Part shown: piece after piece, positions 1 to 8,847 of the stretch
Position numbering within the stretch: position 1 is the stretch's first letter
How the letters are laid out: each line of letters begins with the position of its first letter
Origin: Scleroderma bovista
Lineage: Eukaryota > Basidiomycota > Agaricomycetes > Boletales > Sclerodermataceae
NCBI GenBank assembly: GCA_037178675.1
Contig: JAYMGJ010000112.1
Span: forward strand, 1-25,382
Length of the DNA: 25,382 nt
Direction of reading: 5' to 3'
Program-made: the position numbers and the translations under genes
The notes under the pieces: model-generated
Told to the model about the DNA's origin: nothing
The model's input: only the letters and a program-made list of their open reading frames with translations
Database searches by the model: none

Positions 1-257
1 TTGTACTTGTCCTTACATCCTTTGGGAGTCTTGGGTCCTCCTTTGCTGGGGTTGGCAAGAGCAGCAGCAACCCCATTCCAAAAAGGTGCCCGGAAATTCA
101 TGCCCTGGCCAGCCGATGCCTTGTGAGAAATAGCCAGATCAAGGAGAGTATCAATGTCTGCATCTGACCATGATGCCGATCCCGATGGCGGCATGGCTGC
201 TTGGTGAGAAGTAGATGTACCCTTGGTGGGTGAGCGTGATGACTTCTTGGAGGGCAT
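1..257 (-). CDS. Myb/SANT-like DNA-binding protein, N-terminal part (runs off left edge)
   Basis: An open frame starts at the ATG at 257-255 and stays open to the window edge (85 codons). Residues 1-28 are basic and Ser/Thr/Pro-rich, like a flexible leader. From about residue 30 the motif WSDADIDTLLDL begins, followed by an HKASAGQGMNF segment, FWNGVAAAL and a KTPKGCKDKY stretch. This spacing of tryptophans with the C-(K/N)-K-(Y/W) end is that of the Myb/SANT-like domain common in agaricomycete genomes and often linked to Harbinger-like or other transposon-derived proteins. The expected role is sequence-specific DNA binding in the nucleus. The rest of the protein, including any introns, lies outside the window. 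A truncated copia element ends about 150 bp upstream of the start. Whether the gene is a functional host gene or part of a DNA transposon cannot be decided here. The domain call is by motif recognition only. Confidence 0.72.
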   Translation of the reverse strand, partial: MPSKKSSRSPTKGTSTSHQAAMPPSGSASWSDADIDTLLDLAISHKASAGQGMNFRAPFWNGVAAALANPSKGGPKTPKGCKDKY

Positions 258-413
258 GACAGAAAGAGAGAGCAAGAGAGCGACGTGTGAGCCACACTGC
301 GGTGTTGATACTACTAACCCCGCCTCCAACACGGCATCTCGGCCAGAGCCTGAACTCCGCTGGAATGTTGCAGCTTATGTCAACAGTCCTTGTGGATTTT
401 TTTGTGGGTCTTT

Positions 414-1667
414 TTACCTAGATTTATCATGGGACTTTCCTCCCGAACTAGCTCTAATGGATTTGTTGAGTGGTGTGAACTCTATAAATGTCTCACGCTG
501 ATTCGATAAGTGCGAAGACGTTGCTGAATCCGCCAACCATGAGTTGACGTTAATATCAGCATAGTCGGATAACGTTTTATTATGTGTGACGTACGTGCCG
601 TCCTCCATGTCCTCGTCCTCGTCCTCTTGGATGTCACGCGCCTGCTGGACAGGTTCCACCTTGCGGCGTTTTCCATTCTGGGTGGTCACGGCCTCTGTCG
701 TGCTCTTTCCCTCCGCTTTAGCGCTCCTACACTCGGAGGCTTCGTGGTTGAAACGACCACAGTTGGTACACTTGGCTTTTCCTTTAAAGAAACAGTCCTT
801 AGCCAAGTGGTTGTCTCGCCCACAAATATGGCAGGCTTTCTTTGCTTTTTCTTTCTCCTTCCCCACAGCCTTTCGTTTCTTAGCGGTACGTTTCGAGGAT
901 TGAGCTGTCAATACAGTTTCGGTGATGTCATCATCTCCGTTTGCAGCTCTCCGCCTATTATATTCGTCGCGAATAATCGCAATGAATTGCTGAGACGTCA
1001 AGACTTTGTCTCCAGTCTGGGACCCGAGATAGGACGTCGTGAACGGATCCCACGATGCCGGTAAGGACGACACCAATATATTAGTGAAGTCCCCATCAGG
1101 TACTCGCGATCCCATCTGATGGAGCTGGGCCTGTATAGAGCGCATCTTGGTCAGGTGGGCGACTATGTCGTCTCCATCCTTGCCCCGTGCTTGGTACAAG
1201 GTGCGTCTCAATGCAGTAATGCTTTGCTGACCTCGGTGCTCATGGACCGACTTAAGGCTCTCCCACATCTGTTTAACGGTCGCCGCCTGCGATATGTGCA
1301 CGAATTGCGGCGCCGAGATGTTATTGGAGATTAGTACTCGCGCGACATCCTCGGCTGTGTCCCAAATGGGTCGCCGGTCATCTTCTAAGTCGGGCGCGAC
1401 TTCTGGACCTTCGCAGTGTTTCCACACCTGGTTCAGCTTTAGCATTGGTGAGATCTGACCTTTCCATGCTACCCAGTTTTCGTCATTCAGCGGCTCTGGC
1501 GTCTTAAAAGAAGATATCGCGCCAAGGAAGCGTTTATCCATATAGGGACCTATTGGCGCTCCCGCGCCGGGGTTCTCTTCGGGTCTAGGAGCAGCTCCTG
1601 GCTCGGGTTCCTCCATATTGCCTGGAACATTTGGATCCTCGTCGTTATACCCGATTAGAGCATCCAT
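414..1667 (-). CDS. Copia Gag with truncated protease
   Basis: A 417-residue frame starts at the ATG at 1667, 90 nt after the primer site. Residues 1-50 are acidic and Pro-rich. Residues 60-240 carry the UBN2/copia Gag fold, recognisable from NDENWVAWKGQISPMLKL and MWESLKSVHEHRGQQS. Two CCHC zinc knuckles follow at about 279-292 (CHICGRDNHLAKDC) and 300-313 (CTNCGRFNHEASEC), which in the family bind genomic RNA. At 377-386 the aspartic protease motif appears as WLADSATSSH, where Ala stands in place of the usual Gly after Asp-Ser. Copia-like sequence stops around residue 405 and the last dozen residues look random. The piece cannot produce a working polyprotein, though Gag itself is intact. 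Confidence 0.88.
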   Translation of the reverse strand: MDALIGYNDEDPNVPGNMEEPEPGAAPRPEENPGAGAPIGPYMDKRFLGAISSFKTPEPLNDENWVAWKGQISPMLKLNQVWKHCEGPEVAPDLEDDRRPIWDTAEDVARVLISNNISAPQFVHISQAATVKQMWESLKSVHEHRGQQSITALRRTLYQARGKDGDDIVAHLTKMRSIQAQLHQMGSRVPDGDFTNILVSSLPASWDPFTTSYLGSQTGDKVLTSQQFIAIIRDEYNRRRAANGDDDITETVLTAQSSKRTAKKRKAVGKEKEKAKKACHICGRDNHLAKDCFFKGKAKCTNCGRFNHEASECRSAKAEGKSTTEAVTTQNGKRRKVEPVQQARDIQEDEDEDMEDGTYVTHNKTLSDYADINVNSWLADSATSSHLSNQRETFIEFTPLNKSIRASSGGKSHDKSR

Positions 1668-1756
1668 GGAGGTAAAATAGTAGGGGTGTGATATTTGATA
1701 ACGTAGTCAGCGTTGTTTCCGTGAACTGTTCTGCTTGCCTAGCTAGTAAGAGCCGA

Positions 1757-1770
1757 CAGGGCTCATAACC
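1757..1770 (-). promoter_or_regulatory. Primer-binding site matching the anticodon arm of initiator tRNA-Met
   Basis: The minus strand reads GGTTATGAGCCCTG directly after the LTR. Its complement, CAGGGCTCATAACC, is the anticodon stem-loop sequence of eukaryotic initiator tRNA-Met rather than its 3' CCA end. Priming from an internally cleaved half-tRNA is known for Drosophila copia and yeast Ty5 (hemiviruses). The same 14 nt occur at the unrelated LTR at 18997-19010. Confidence 0.82.
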
Positions 1771-1980
1771 TGTGGTGAATGTGTGCGGGATATACGTCCG
1801 CGGAATGCGGCGGGAGCTTAGCTAGACTCAGAACAGACGAGAGTAGGTACGAGCGGGGAGACCTGTTTCCCCAACACTTTATTTGAGCTATATACTGTAT
1901 GAAATCTATGGGGATGGGGTTATCGCGATCAGTGTGATCGCGCTGGCTTGCGCCGGCTTGTGGCTGTGTCAGCCTCAACA
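1771..1980 (-). repeat. 5' LTR of the truncated copia element
   Basis: On the minus strand the segment begins TGTTGAGG and ends ATTCACCACA, giving the usual TG...CA termini. A TATA-like AGTATATAGC lies near 1887-1896 and an AATAAA near 1878-1883, so promoter and polyadenylation signals are in the expected order. The primer-binding site follows immediately. No second copy of this LTR is in the window. Confidence 0.72.
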
Positions 1981-2417
1981 GTTCTCAGATGGTTTTTACA
2001 GGTGTCCCTGTGTCATTCTTGATCCTTGGTGCATCTGTGTACTTTCTTGACCCTTCTGTGTGGTTTCTGGTGAGGTTCAACTGATCCTCGCACCCTCTTG
2101 TGCCTCTAGCACATTTAGGTAAGTTTGGTTACTCTTTCAGCACTTACTAACTTTCCATGGTGTGTTTTCAGTGGTCTTTGTATCGTCAATAGCACTTGGC
2201 ACATCTCTGTGCTGGCTCAATGCATTTGTGTGGTTCCCGGAGTCGGTTGGTTGAGTATAGAGGTGTGCAGACGTCATGAGAGAGTGCGAGAGAGCATGTG
2301 GGCAACATGAATGGCTTTACTAGTGTACTATAATACAGCATAACATCATTTAAAAACATGTGCAACAGTACTTATGCCAATGGAACTACCCTAATAGAAA
2401 GCCAACCATTTGTCCTT
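1981..2417. other. Non-coding stretch with no recognised feature
   Basis: This stretch lies between the copia LTR and the 3' end of the zinc-binding gene. It is GT- and CT-rich on the plus strand with short GTAAG/TTTCAG-like signals near 2117-2172, but no frame on either strand has recognisable protein motifs. I see no LTR ends, inverted repeats or RNA gene. It may be decayed transposon or 3' flank. Confidence 0.4.
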
Positions 2418-3487
2418 TTATTCGTGGGCATCACAGATGTGTTGTGTTATGTTTGTGTTGTAGTTGACTATCAAAATGTGTAGTACCAATTGTTTTGTAG
2501 TGCTGTGAGAGTAAATTGCTGGAGAACTGGGGCTTTCTGGGGCTTCTGGGATGCTATAGTCTACTGTGGGAACATTACAAACTCTGTGGAAATCTGTCAT
2601 ACTCTGGCACATTTTTGTGGATTTGCTGATGAATGTCACATTCGCTGGCTTCTCCCCAGATAATTTGGCCCTTGGTTTGAACCGGGACTTGTCAGCATTG
2701 AGGCTGCAATCGGGGTTCAAGCACTGGATATTCCAGCAAGTTGTGTCCTTAGCAGTTACTGTCCATGGTCGGACAGAGGCACACGTGGGGCAGAGGAAGG
2801 GGATGTTGTGTCCATATGGTCACGTGTTGGTGTTCCACCAGACATACTTGTCGCACGTCATGGATGCGATGGGAGGCGAGGAGCGGTTGAAATGGAAGTG
2901 CACAATGTCAGTATGGGCCCCTAATTCCAAGTCCCATTCCAGGGCATGCGGAAGGCTGGCAGGGAAGTCAATTGACTGGATTATCTTCGACCTGAATAAG
3001 GTGAGGAGGAAGATGTTGGTGAGAGGGGCCTGGAAGTGTGGTGTGACAAAAGCAATGCAGTCGTGAATAGGAAGCCTAGAGGCGAAGCATGAGAAATTTA
3101 ATGAAATAGTAGAAAAAAGAACATGACCTACTGGATGAGAGTTTGAAGACTCAGGAATGATTCCTCAAACTGGACAACCCAACCGCAGGTCAGGAGGATG
3201 ACCATGGCACCACTAAGGAATGGTGTAATTCCTCCACACAGTATTGTTTTGAAGAACTAAAAAATGAGCCTTGTGAACTTCAATACAAAAAAAAGCTAAC
3301 ATACATTGGTGACTTCATCGGCCACTGGACCATCATGCCGTTCGTGGTTACAGAGACCTAGGAACAGGTCGCCTTGATTTTCCTCACTGTGGGTGGTAAT
3401 GAAGAGGAGGACACAGGCAGACTCAGCGCGCCACAACTGTTTGACCAAAGTGGCTATCTTCAATTGATGGTCGGCCTCTTTGGCTGT

Positions 3488-4208
3488 CACTGCAAGCATT
3501 TCCCAATGTTTCATGACAAAACATTGTAAAAAAATAGAAGAAAGAGATACTCTTTTATTTACAATTTTGTTCAACAAAAAAGACAAATATCATACAGCAT
3601 TATATTTGTCATTTTTGTGTCAAGACATGATTTGAGATCATTTCTTATGTTGAGAGTATAAAATATTTAACCTTTTTCTTTTGCCTGTCCCTTGCAAAAC
3701 AAATAAAGAAATAACAATGTAAATTTTCCCACAGCAAGCATTTTCAATTTTCTGCAGTGAAAATTTGAATCAAAAGATACTCTATTCCACAAAAATAAAT
3801 GTTTAGGAAATATGCTATATATTTTTGGTCATAACATTCTAGCTAGCCAATCAGTATCCAGGAACAATCATGTTTCTTGAAGAAAAATCTATTATTTTCT
3901 TTCAACATGTTTTTAGAAATAATATGGTATCTTATTTTTAATAAAACATATTGAAATTCTTGCTATGAGAAAAATTACATTTTTTTTCTTTATTTGTTTT
4001 TCAAGGAACAGGCAGAAGAAAAAGGTTAAATTTTTTATAGTTCTAACATAAGAAATGATCTCAAATGATGTTTTGGCAAAGAAAATGACAAAATGATGCT
4101 GTATGATATTTGTGTTTTTTATTACACAAAATTGTAAATAAAAGAGTATCTCTTTCTTCTATATTGTTATCATGTTTTGTCATAAAACATTGAGAAATGC
4201 TTGCAGTG
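3488..4208. mobile_element. 721-bp palindromic MITE, CACTG termini, 3-bp TSD (TGT)
   Basis: The ends are CACTGCAAGCATTTC and its inverse GAAATGCTTGCAGTG. The outer 200 bp of each side (3488 to about 3690, and about 4008 to 4208) are clearly inverted copies. Weaker inverted similarity continues to a centre near 3845 (AGCTAGC), so the whole element is one long imperfect hairpin with no coding capacity. It is strongly AT-rich. TGT at 3485-3487 and 4209-4211 is the target duplication, and deleting the element plus one TGT restores the frame of the surrounding gene. CACT(A/G) ends with a 2-3 bp duplication fit the CACTA/EnSpm superfamily, to which Plavaka elements are related. That assignment is an inference. 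Confidence 0.85.
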
Positions 4209-4758
4209 TGTGGTCCCAGCGTCAAATTCAAGTTCAAAAAAGAGGAGGTCACCAGGGCAAAAGTAGGTGTGGAATGATTCATAAACGAGGCGTGGGGGCG
4301 ACCCATGTGGATCCATGCCGGCGAGGTATAGATGAATGATGGCGAGGGGGTCATCATTTACCTCACTATGGGAAGACATCCCGTAGTGAGTGTGGATGTG
4401 TGGGTTGGCAGGCAGGATGGGCACTTGTGCACCATCTTCATTTTTAGTCATAAAACCCTGAGAGAAAAATGGAACATCAGTCAGAAATAATTGACGAGTC
4501 AGCCAGACTCACCCAGTAAGGGCGAAATGCCCTTTTCCCATTGCTTCTGGTTGCCCGATCTTCTAGTTCGTGACATCCCGGACAACAAAATTCAATGCCA
4601 TTGCCTACAGTGGCATCTTTGTATTTTTTGGGCATGACGAGGCAGGATGTGCACACCGCCCTTCTGCACTGGCTGCAGCAATAAAGACTGCCACCATCCT
4701 GACAGAAACAACAAAACTATAGCAAAGAAACAAAATTCAACAAAATAAGTGAAAGTAA

Positions 4759-5129
4759 TGAGGCGACCCTAGGTGAAAACACCAAGGACCCAACTACATG
4801 CTGGAACTCTGAGAGGATAGGACGCGAGATACTAGGGCAAAGACCCAAGATGAGCTCGAATGGAGAGCCTCTGGGTGCTGGATTGCACTGTATATATACT
4901 ACTGTACACGAGGGCTACGCAAGGCTATCCATGAGGCTATGTGCTGTGTGATGCTATGCTAAGTGATGTCATAGTGGAGCTAAGGCTGCGCAGGATGCCA
5001 TCAAGGGAAGCAGCATGTACAGCATGAGGCGTAGGTCTAGACTAGGTAGATAAGATATGGCTGTACACTAAGATAAGATAAATGCTATCTAACTGCAGAT
5101 TAGATAAGATAAAAAGTTGGTCCGTTACA
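4759..5129. mobile_element. Solo LTR, 371 bp, TSD AGTAA
   Basis: On the plus strand the segment begins TGAGGCGACCC and ends GGTCCGTTACA (TG...CA). AGTAA lies immediately on both sides (4754-4758 and 5130-5134). A TATA-like GTATATATAC lies near 4889-4898, and several GATAAGATA repeats sit near the right end. No internal region or partner LTR is present, so this is a product of LTR-LTR recombination. It lies between the presumed first and second exons of the broken zinc-binding gene, probably in an intron. Orientation and superfamily are undetermined. Confidence 0.72.
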
Positions 5130-5555
5130 AGTAAGGACAATGCCACTTATGCAGTTGTGTGTGTAAGAAACGCGAAAACCTTCTGCCACTTCTTCTTCCA
5201 TTGGGATGGGGGATTCCCGCCTTCTATCTCCAGGGAGTTGCGGCAATGGGCACGACCTCCCGCGCTGTGTTTTCGTGTGGACATCATGGCAACAGTGAGC
5301 TTAACCTTGGCCGCCTGGGCAGCAGAGTGCTGGTTCTTGCCAAACAATTTCCTTGCAGTGCACTTGGTTCAGGCCATGGTTATAGTTCTAGATGTATGGA
5401 TGGAGGAGTATGGTGAGATTCGAGGAATTTAGTCAGATCAAGCTTGTCGGAGTGAGTGTGGACAGCCTCCGATAACGTGACCGTGTCTCCCACATGATCA
5501 CATGAACGGGACTTCTAGAGGGAGAATAATATGAAAACGTACTATAGGGGGGTCA

Positions 5556-5864
5556 TCTTGAAAAAAGTGTGTTGGGGGGTTGCTACAGTGGACCTAAAGG
5601 ACAGAAGCTGTGGTAGGAAGTTGGTAACCCTGTAGTAACCTCAGTAGATGTTCAAGCTACTGTATTAGAGTAATACCTGTAGTAACTACTACAAGTTAGT
5701 ATGAGTAAAAGAGTGTGTAAAGGACTACTTACCCTCAGTAGATGTTCAAGCTACTGAGGGACTAATAGGAAAATACTACTGTGTATGTGCGCTAGGAAGG
5801 CTTATGTAAGCCGCACAGTCATGTGCCTAAGTACCTAGTAACGCATGCTGGTTAATTTACAACA
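5556..5864 (-). repeat. 3' LTR of the gag-only element
   Basis: This 309-bp copy is identical to 19011-19319 except at 5817 (A here, G at 19272), where a CpG in the other copy reads CpA here. It contains two copies of an inverted-repeat motif: 5639-5662, and 5732-5760 with a 10-bp perfect stem (CCCTCAGTAG / CTACTGAGGG). Confidence 0.93.
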
Positions 5865-5873
5865 TGCTCCCTT
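5865..5873 (-). promoter_or_regulatory. Polypurine tract of the gag-only element
   Basis: The minus strand reads AAGGGAGCA immediately upstream of the 3' LTR start (TGTTG). This is the position and composition expected for the plus-strand DNA primer of an LTR retrotransposon. Confidence 0.6.
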
Positions 5874-6017
5874 AAACAGTATGTGTTAGTAGGGACAGTA
5901 GAAAAAATGAATGGAATGAAATCAAAGGTGTTAAATATCAAATGAATGAGTACTCAATGATTCCAAATGAGTGTAGTCCGTTGCTCGAGTGTCCGAGGCT
6001 TTTGATGCGAAGGTTTG

Positions 6018-6252
6018 TGTAACAGTTGACCAGTAGTATGTACTATGGACAACAGCACACAAAGATCTTATGCTCGAATTACCAGACCAAATTCTGATAT
6101 TGAGAAAAGACCGAAGGGAACTCTTACATCGGGAGCGACTATTTATATGGTACTACGGGAGGATACGGAGTAGAGATATTGGATGGCGACATACGTCTAA
6201 TATATGCATGACACTCGGCCGACTGTGATGGCCTAAAGGTTCAGCCGTCACA
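6018..6252 (-). repeat. 3' LTR of the gypsy element
   Basis: This 235-bp copy has TGTGACGG...CTGTTACA ends on the minus strand. It differs from 15491-15725 at 6061, 6078, 6148 and 6156, all transitions, three of them at CpG. A TATA box (TATAAATAG on the minus strand) lies at 6139-6147. Confidence 0.95.
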
Positions 6253-6263
6253 TACCCCCCTTC
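6253..6263 (-). promoter_or_regulatory. Polypurine tract of the gypsy element
   Basis: The minus strand reads GAAGGGGGGTA directly before the 3' LTR. This is a classic polypurine tract position, with a run of six G. Confidence 0.78.
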
Positions 6264-6288
6264 AAGGGTACACAGTACCCTTCCTTCC

Positions 6289-7095
6289 CTAGTCTGCTCG
6301 CCCCTTTCCCTTCTTGTCTCCCTTCGTAGCTTGTCCTTTAATCGAGATACCATTGCCATCACGAGGAGATCTCCCTTCATCTCTCATGTGGACATCTTCA
6401 TTTTCTCCCGTGCAAGGGATTGTACTCGGGCCTGCAACGGCATCCTCGGAAGGAGGATCGGACAGCTCGGGAGAGCGGCGGCGATCACGTCGGGGGTTTG
6501 GGCTGGAGGACGAACGACGGTGCCGATGTGGCTTGGCCTTGGTGCTGGTGGTACGACGACTATATGCATCGGGCAGACGGACGCCCCTCTGTTGGTGCCT
6601 ATCTTCGCGTTCGTTGAAAGCCTTCCTCTTGTACCTATCCATCCTCAGCATCTCTCCCATTTGTCTAATAGCCATCTGGCGTAGGACAAAGTCTTCTTCT
6701 TCCATCATTGCCCTAATTCCCAACTTCTCCGATCAGGACCTCAGATCCGCACCCACTCCAAGTACCTCTTGGACTGTAGGGGAGCGGGAGCCGGGGGTCC
6801 AAAGGATTGATGAGGGCTCCACCCCATCGTAATTAATCTGGGCGAACAACACGCCGGTGAGATTCTTCCTCTCGGCTTCCCTGTCAAAAGCGATACGAAA
6901 ATCTTCAAATCCGGCGGGGATTTTGGAGGGCAGCTCCTGCTGACGCAGATGGTATTCCAGGGTGAAGAAGTCACATAGCTGTTCATTGTGATAGCTCTCG
7001 TAATAGCTAGCACCTTCTTTTGTGACAACGCGGACGTTGTACAATTCGCGGTCAATCTTGACAAACTCGGGAGGGCTAGAATCCCTGATGCCCAT
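6289..7095 (-). pseudogene. Third frame of the gypsy element, unknown accessory protein with basic tail
   Basis: From the ATG at 7095 a frame runs to 6289 with one in-frame TGA at 6733-6735, giving about 268 codons. The N-terminal 100 residues look globular (PPEFVKIDRELYNVRVVTK, then QLCDFFTLEYHLRQQELPSK). The region after the TGA is mixed helical (EEEDFVLRQMAIRQMGEML) and then Arg/Ser-rich and basic, like a nucleic-acid binding or nuclear localisation tail. The frame lies between integrase and the polypurine tract, where most chromoviruses have nothing. A second open frame (7346 down to 6741) could supply an upstream exon, because its part near 7200-7100 reads like protein. I do not recognise the protein. 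A structural, nuclear-targeting or regulatory role for the element is a guess. Confidence 0.55.
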
Positions 7096-7458
7096 TGTGA
7101 ATCAGTCGATGTGGTGAGATGGGTACCTTGTTTTGCAGTGACGGTGAATGCGCGCTTGACAGTGGGAGGGGGGTCTTCGCCTGTCACAGAAACGGCAACC
7201 TTTAATACTTGTGAATCGCGACTGGGCCCTTTGGTCAGAGACAGACAATGACCGACGATCACGCCAGGATGGCAATCGTCAATATTGCTTGGGGTGGTCG
7301 GAAGCAGACCGTTGTCGCCAGCAGGGGGATCGATTGTCGTTAGCACAATTAGGTGCCGTCTTCCTGGGGCGACGTTGGCGTGATCTCCGGGAGCTCGGTC
7401 TGGGGGAGTATTGCCTAGCGCTCCTACTGGGTCCAGGGCTAGGGTTCTGCTGCCGTTC

Positions 7459-8814
7459 TCAATGGGTAGTACCTATGAACGGTATCACGGGTGGTTGCTT
7501 CAACGGGCACTGATGAGGCCTTCGACTTGTTGATGTTTTGCTTCCATGGAGCACAGATCGCATTGTGGCCAGAGAGCGTCGCTCCGATATGTCCTGATGG
7601 ACAGGGCAATTTTTGTCAGGGCGACAAATGCATATAGCTACGCACCCAGTTGTCACATCCTCGTCGTCGTCCGATACGTCTCCGATGTTGCTATCGGTTA
7701 GTCGGGTGATATCATTAATACCTAAGACCTCAAAGTAATCAGTGAGCGCACGAAGATGTGCTATCTCACCGTATGGCAACCACGTTTTATCGCCGGAAGT
7801 CCAAAGGATTTCGAACTTAGCGTCCGAATGACTGCCTTGATGCAATAGGATCTTGTCGACGATCCATTCACGGGCGGTTCCGCCAAGTTCCAGGATTTGC
7901 TCGTCTAGGCGTCCAGGGAATAGACGATCGTCGTTGGGGACGTGGATGCGTAGTAGAGAAGAATGGAACACGTCGTGAAGACCTCGTTGGCGGAGGGAGC
8001 TAGGTAGTTCGATGCGATAAGAATAGTTGCCAAAGTCCTGGCTTATCTTATATGGTCCCACGAACTTCGGTACTAATTTCCTAGCTGTCCCTTTAGGGAA
8101 GCTGATATTTTTGGTCGAAATATAAACCAAATCACCCACAACAAACGGGCAGGTACGCCTCCGTTTATTCGCTTGCACTGTCTGTTTCACCCTTGCCGTC
8201 AGTAGGGCATCGTGCGCCGATGTCAACGCCAACTTCATCCTTTGAGCGTATGCCTTCACACTAGGGTACTCGTCACTTCTGGGAGCGTCCCAAATCATCG
8301 CTCTAGGCATTCTCCCAGTATTCAGGAAGAATGGTGAGTACCCAGTCGATTCGGATCTGGCTAGGTTAATAGCGAATTCGATAGCGGGGAGCTTCGATAC
8401 CCAGTCTTTCTGGGTGGGCCCGATGCACGATCTGAGCATCTGGCCAATTGTCCGGTTGGCGCGTTCGGTGGAGCCATCTGTCTCTGGGTGGTAGGCGCTC
8501 GACATGCGCTGCTTCACGCCCATCAATTTATTAAGGTGAGTCCAGAATAAGCTCGTGAAAAGAACGTCCCGGTCGCTAACAATTGTTCTAGGTAGGCCGT
8601 GCAACTTATAGATCTCAGCGAACATCAATTCGGCAATATCCTTCGCTGTGTAGGTCGTCCGGCTCGGAACCAAATGGATCATAGCGGTGAGTAGGTCTAT
8701 TATTACTGTTATCGAGTCGTACGACCCATCTCTGTCCTTCGATTCAGGTAAAGGTCCAACAAAGTCGACGCCAATCGCATCCCACGGCGTGGACGGCACA
8801 GACAGTGGGTTCAA
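7459..8814 (-). CDS. Gypsy integrase core with GPY motif and chromodomain-like C-terminus
   Basis: This segment continues the pol frame after a single TGA (8848-8850). The catalytic triad is visible at D17 (GVDFVG), D81 (VSDRDVLF) and E117 (DGSTERAN), with the canonical 35 residues between the second Asp and the Glu. A GPY/F-type FVGPYKI lies at about 251-257. A chromodomain-like end spans about 317-364 (EWIVDKILLHQGS, then GDKTWLPYGEI), as in fungal chromoviruses whose integrases are thought to target modified histones. The piece beyond about 385 contains CICRPDKNCPVH and is of unknown role. The frame ends at TGA 7459-7461, which may be natural or a further mutation. Because the first zinc-finger half of integrase is before the TGA, the enzyme would not be made whole without readthrough. 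Confidence 0.93.
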   Translation of the reverse strand: MNPLSVPSTPWDAIGVDFVGPLPESKDRDGSYDSITVIIDLLTAMIHLVPSRTTYTAKDIAELMFAEIYKLHGLPRTIVSDRDVLFTSLFWTHLNKLMGVKQRMSSAYHPETDGSTERANRTIGQMLRSCIGPTQKDWVSKLPAIEFAINLARSESTGYSPFFLNTGRMPRAMIWDAPRSDEYPSVKAYAQRMKLALTSAHDALLTARVKQTVQANKRRRTCPFVVGDLVYISTKNISFPKGTARKLVPKFVGPYKISQDFGNYSYRIELPSSLRQRGLHDVFHSSLLRIHVPNDDRLFPGRLDEQILELGGTAREWIVDKILLHQGSHSDAKFEILWTSGDKTWLPYGEIAHLRALTDYFEVLGINDITRLTDSNIGDVSDDDEDVTTGCVAICICRPDKNCPVHQDISERRSLATMRSVLHGSKTSTSRRPHQCPLKQPPVIPFIGTTH

Positions 8815-8847
8815 TAATCCATACAGCTTCTGATTGGGAGGTTTGCT

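Larger units (their letters stand above)
414..1980 (-). mobile_element. Truncated Ty1/copia LTR retrotransposon (5' LTR, primer site, gag, start of protease)
   Basis: Reading on the minus strand, the order is a 210-bp LTR (1980-1771), a primer site directly abutting it, a 90-nt leader, and a gag frame that enters the protease motif. Homology to copia polyprotein is lost around position 450-460, and the frame closes at 414. Integrase, reverse transcriptase, RNase H and the 3' LTR are absent, so this is a 5' fragment. The exact truncation point is uncertain. No target-site duplication can be tested because the other end is missing. Confidence 0.8.
2418..5347 (-). pseudogene. Multi-exon zinc-binding protein with a central His/Cys domain, interrupted by a MITE and a solo LTR
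   Basis: The inferred exons on the minus strand are: a probable first exon with an ATG at 5287 (reading STRKHSAGGRA); 4698-4513; 4457-4209; 3484-3305; 3256-3132; and 3075-2418. Introns have GTGAGT, GTATGT and GTAGGT donors and AG acceptors. The second exon has a PHD/RING-like cysteine cluster (YCCSQCRRAVCTSC, then CCPGCHELED). The middle exons hold ITTHSEENQGDL and ILLTCGWVVQ. The last exon has a ribbon-like CPTC...CWNIQCLNPDC. Counting from the second exon gives about 465 codons. Three lesions are visible: the MITE at 3488-4208 splits an exon, and deleting it with one TGT copy rejoins the frame; a TGA lies at 2820-2822; and a solo LTR sits in the probable first intron. I recall similar expanded, unnamed agaricomycete proteins but no family name. 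The function is unknown. The first exon and its link to the second are uncertain. Confidence 0.6.

Noticed and set aside
4774..5129. Solo LTR starting at the TGAAAACACC at 4774
   Set aside because: No duplication flanks that start; moving the start to 4759 gives a perfect AGTAA duplication and TG...CA ends.
5639..5760. CRISPR-like repeat-spacer array
   Set aside because: There are only two copies, inside an LTR, in a fungal genome, with no further units.
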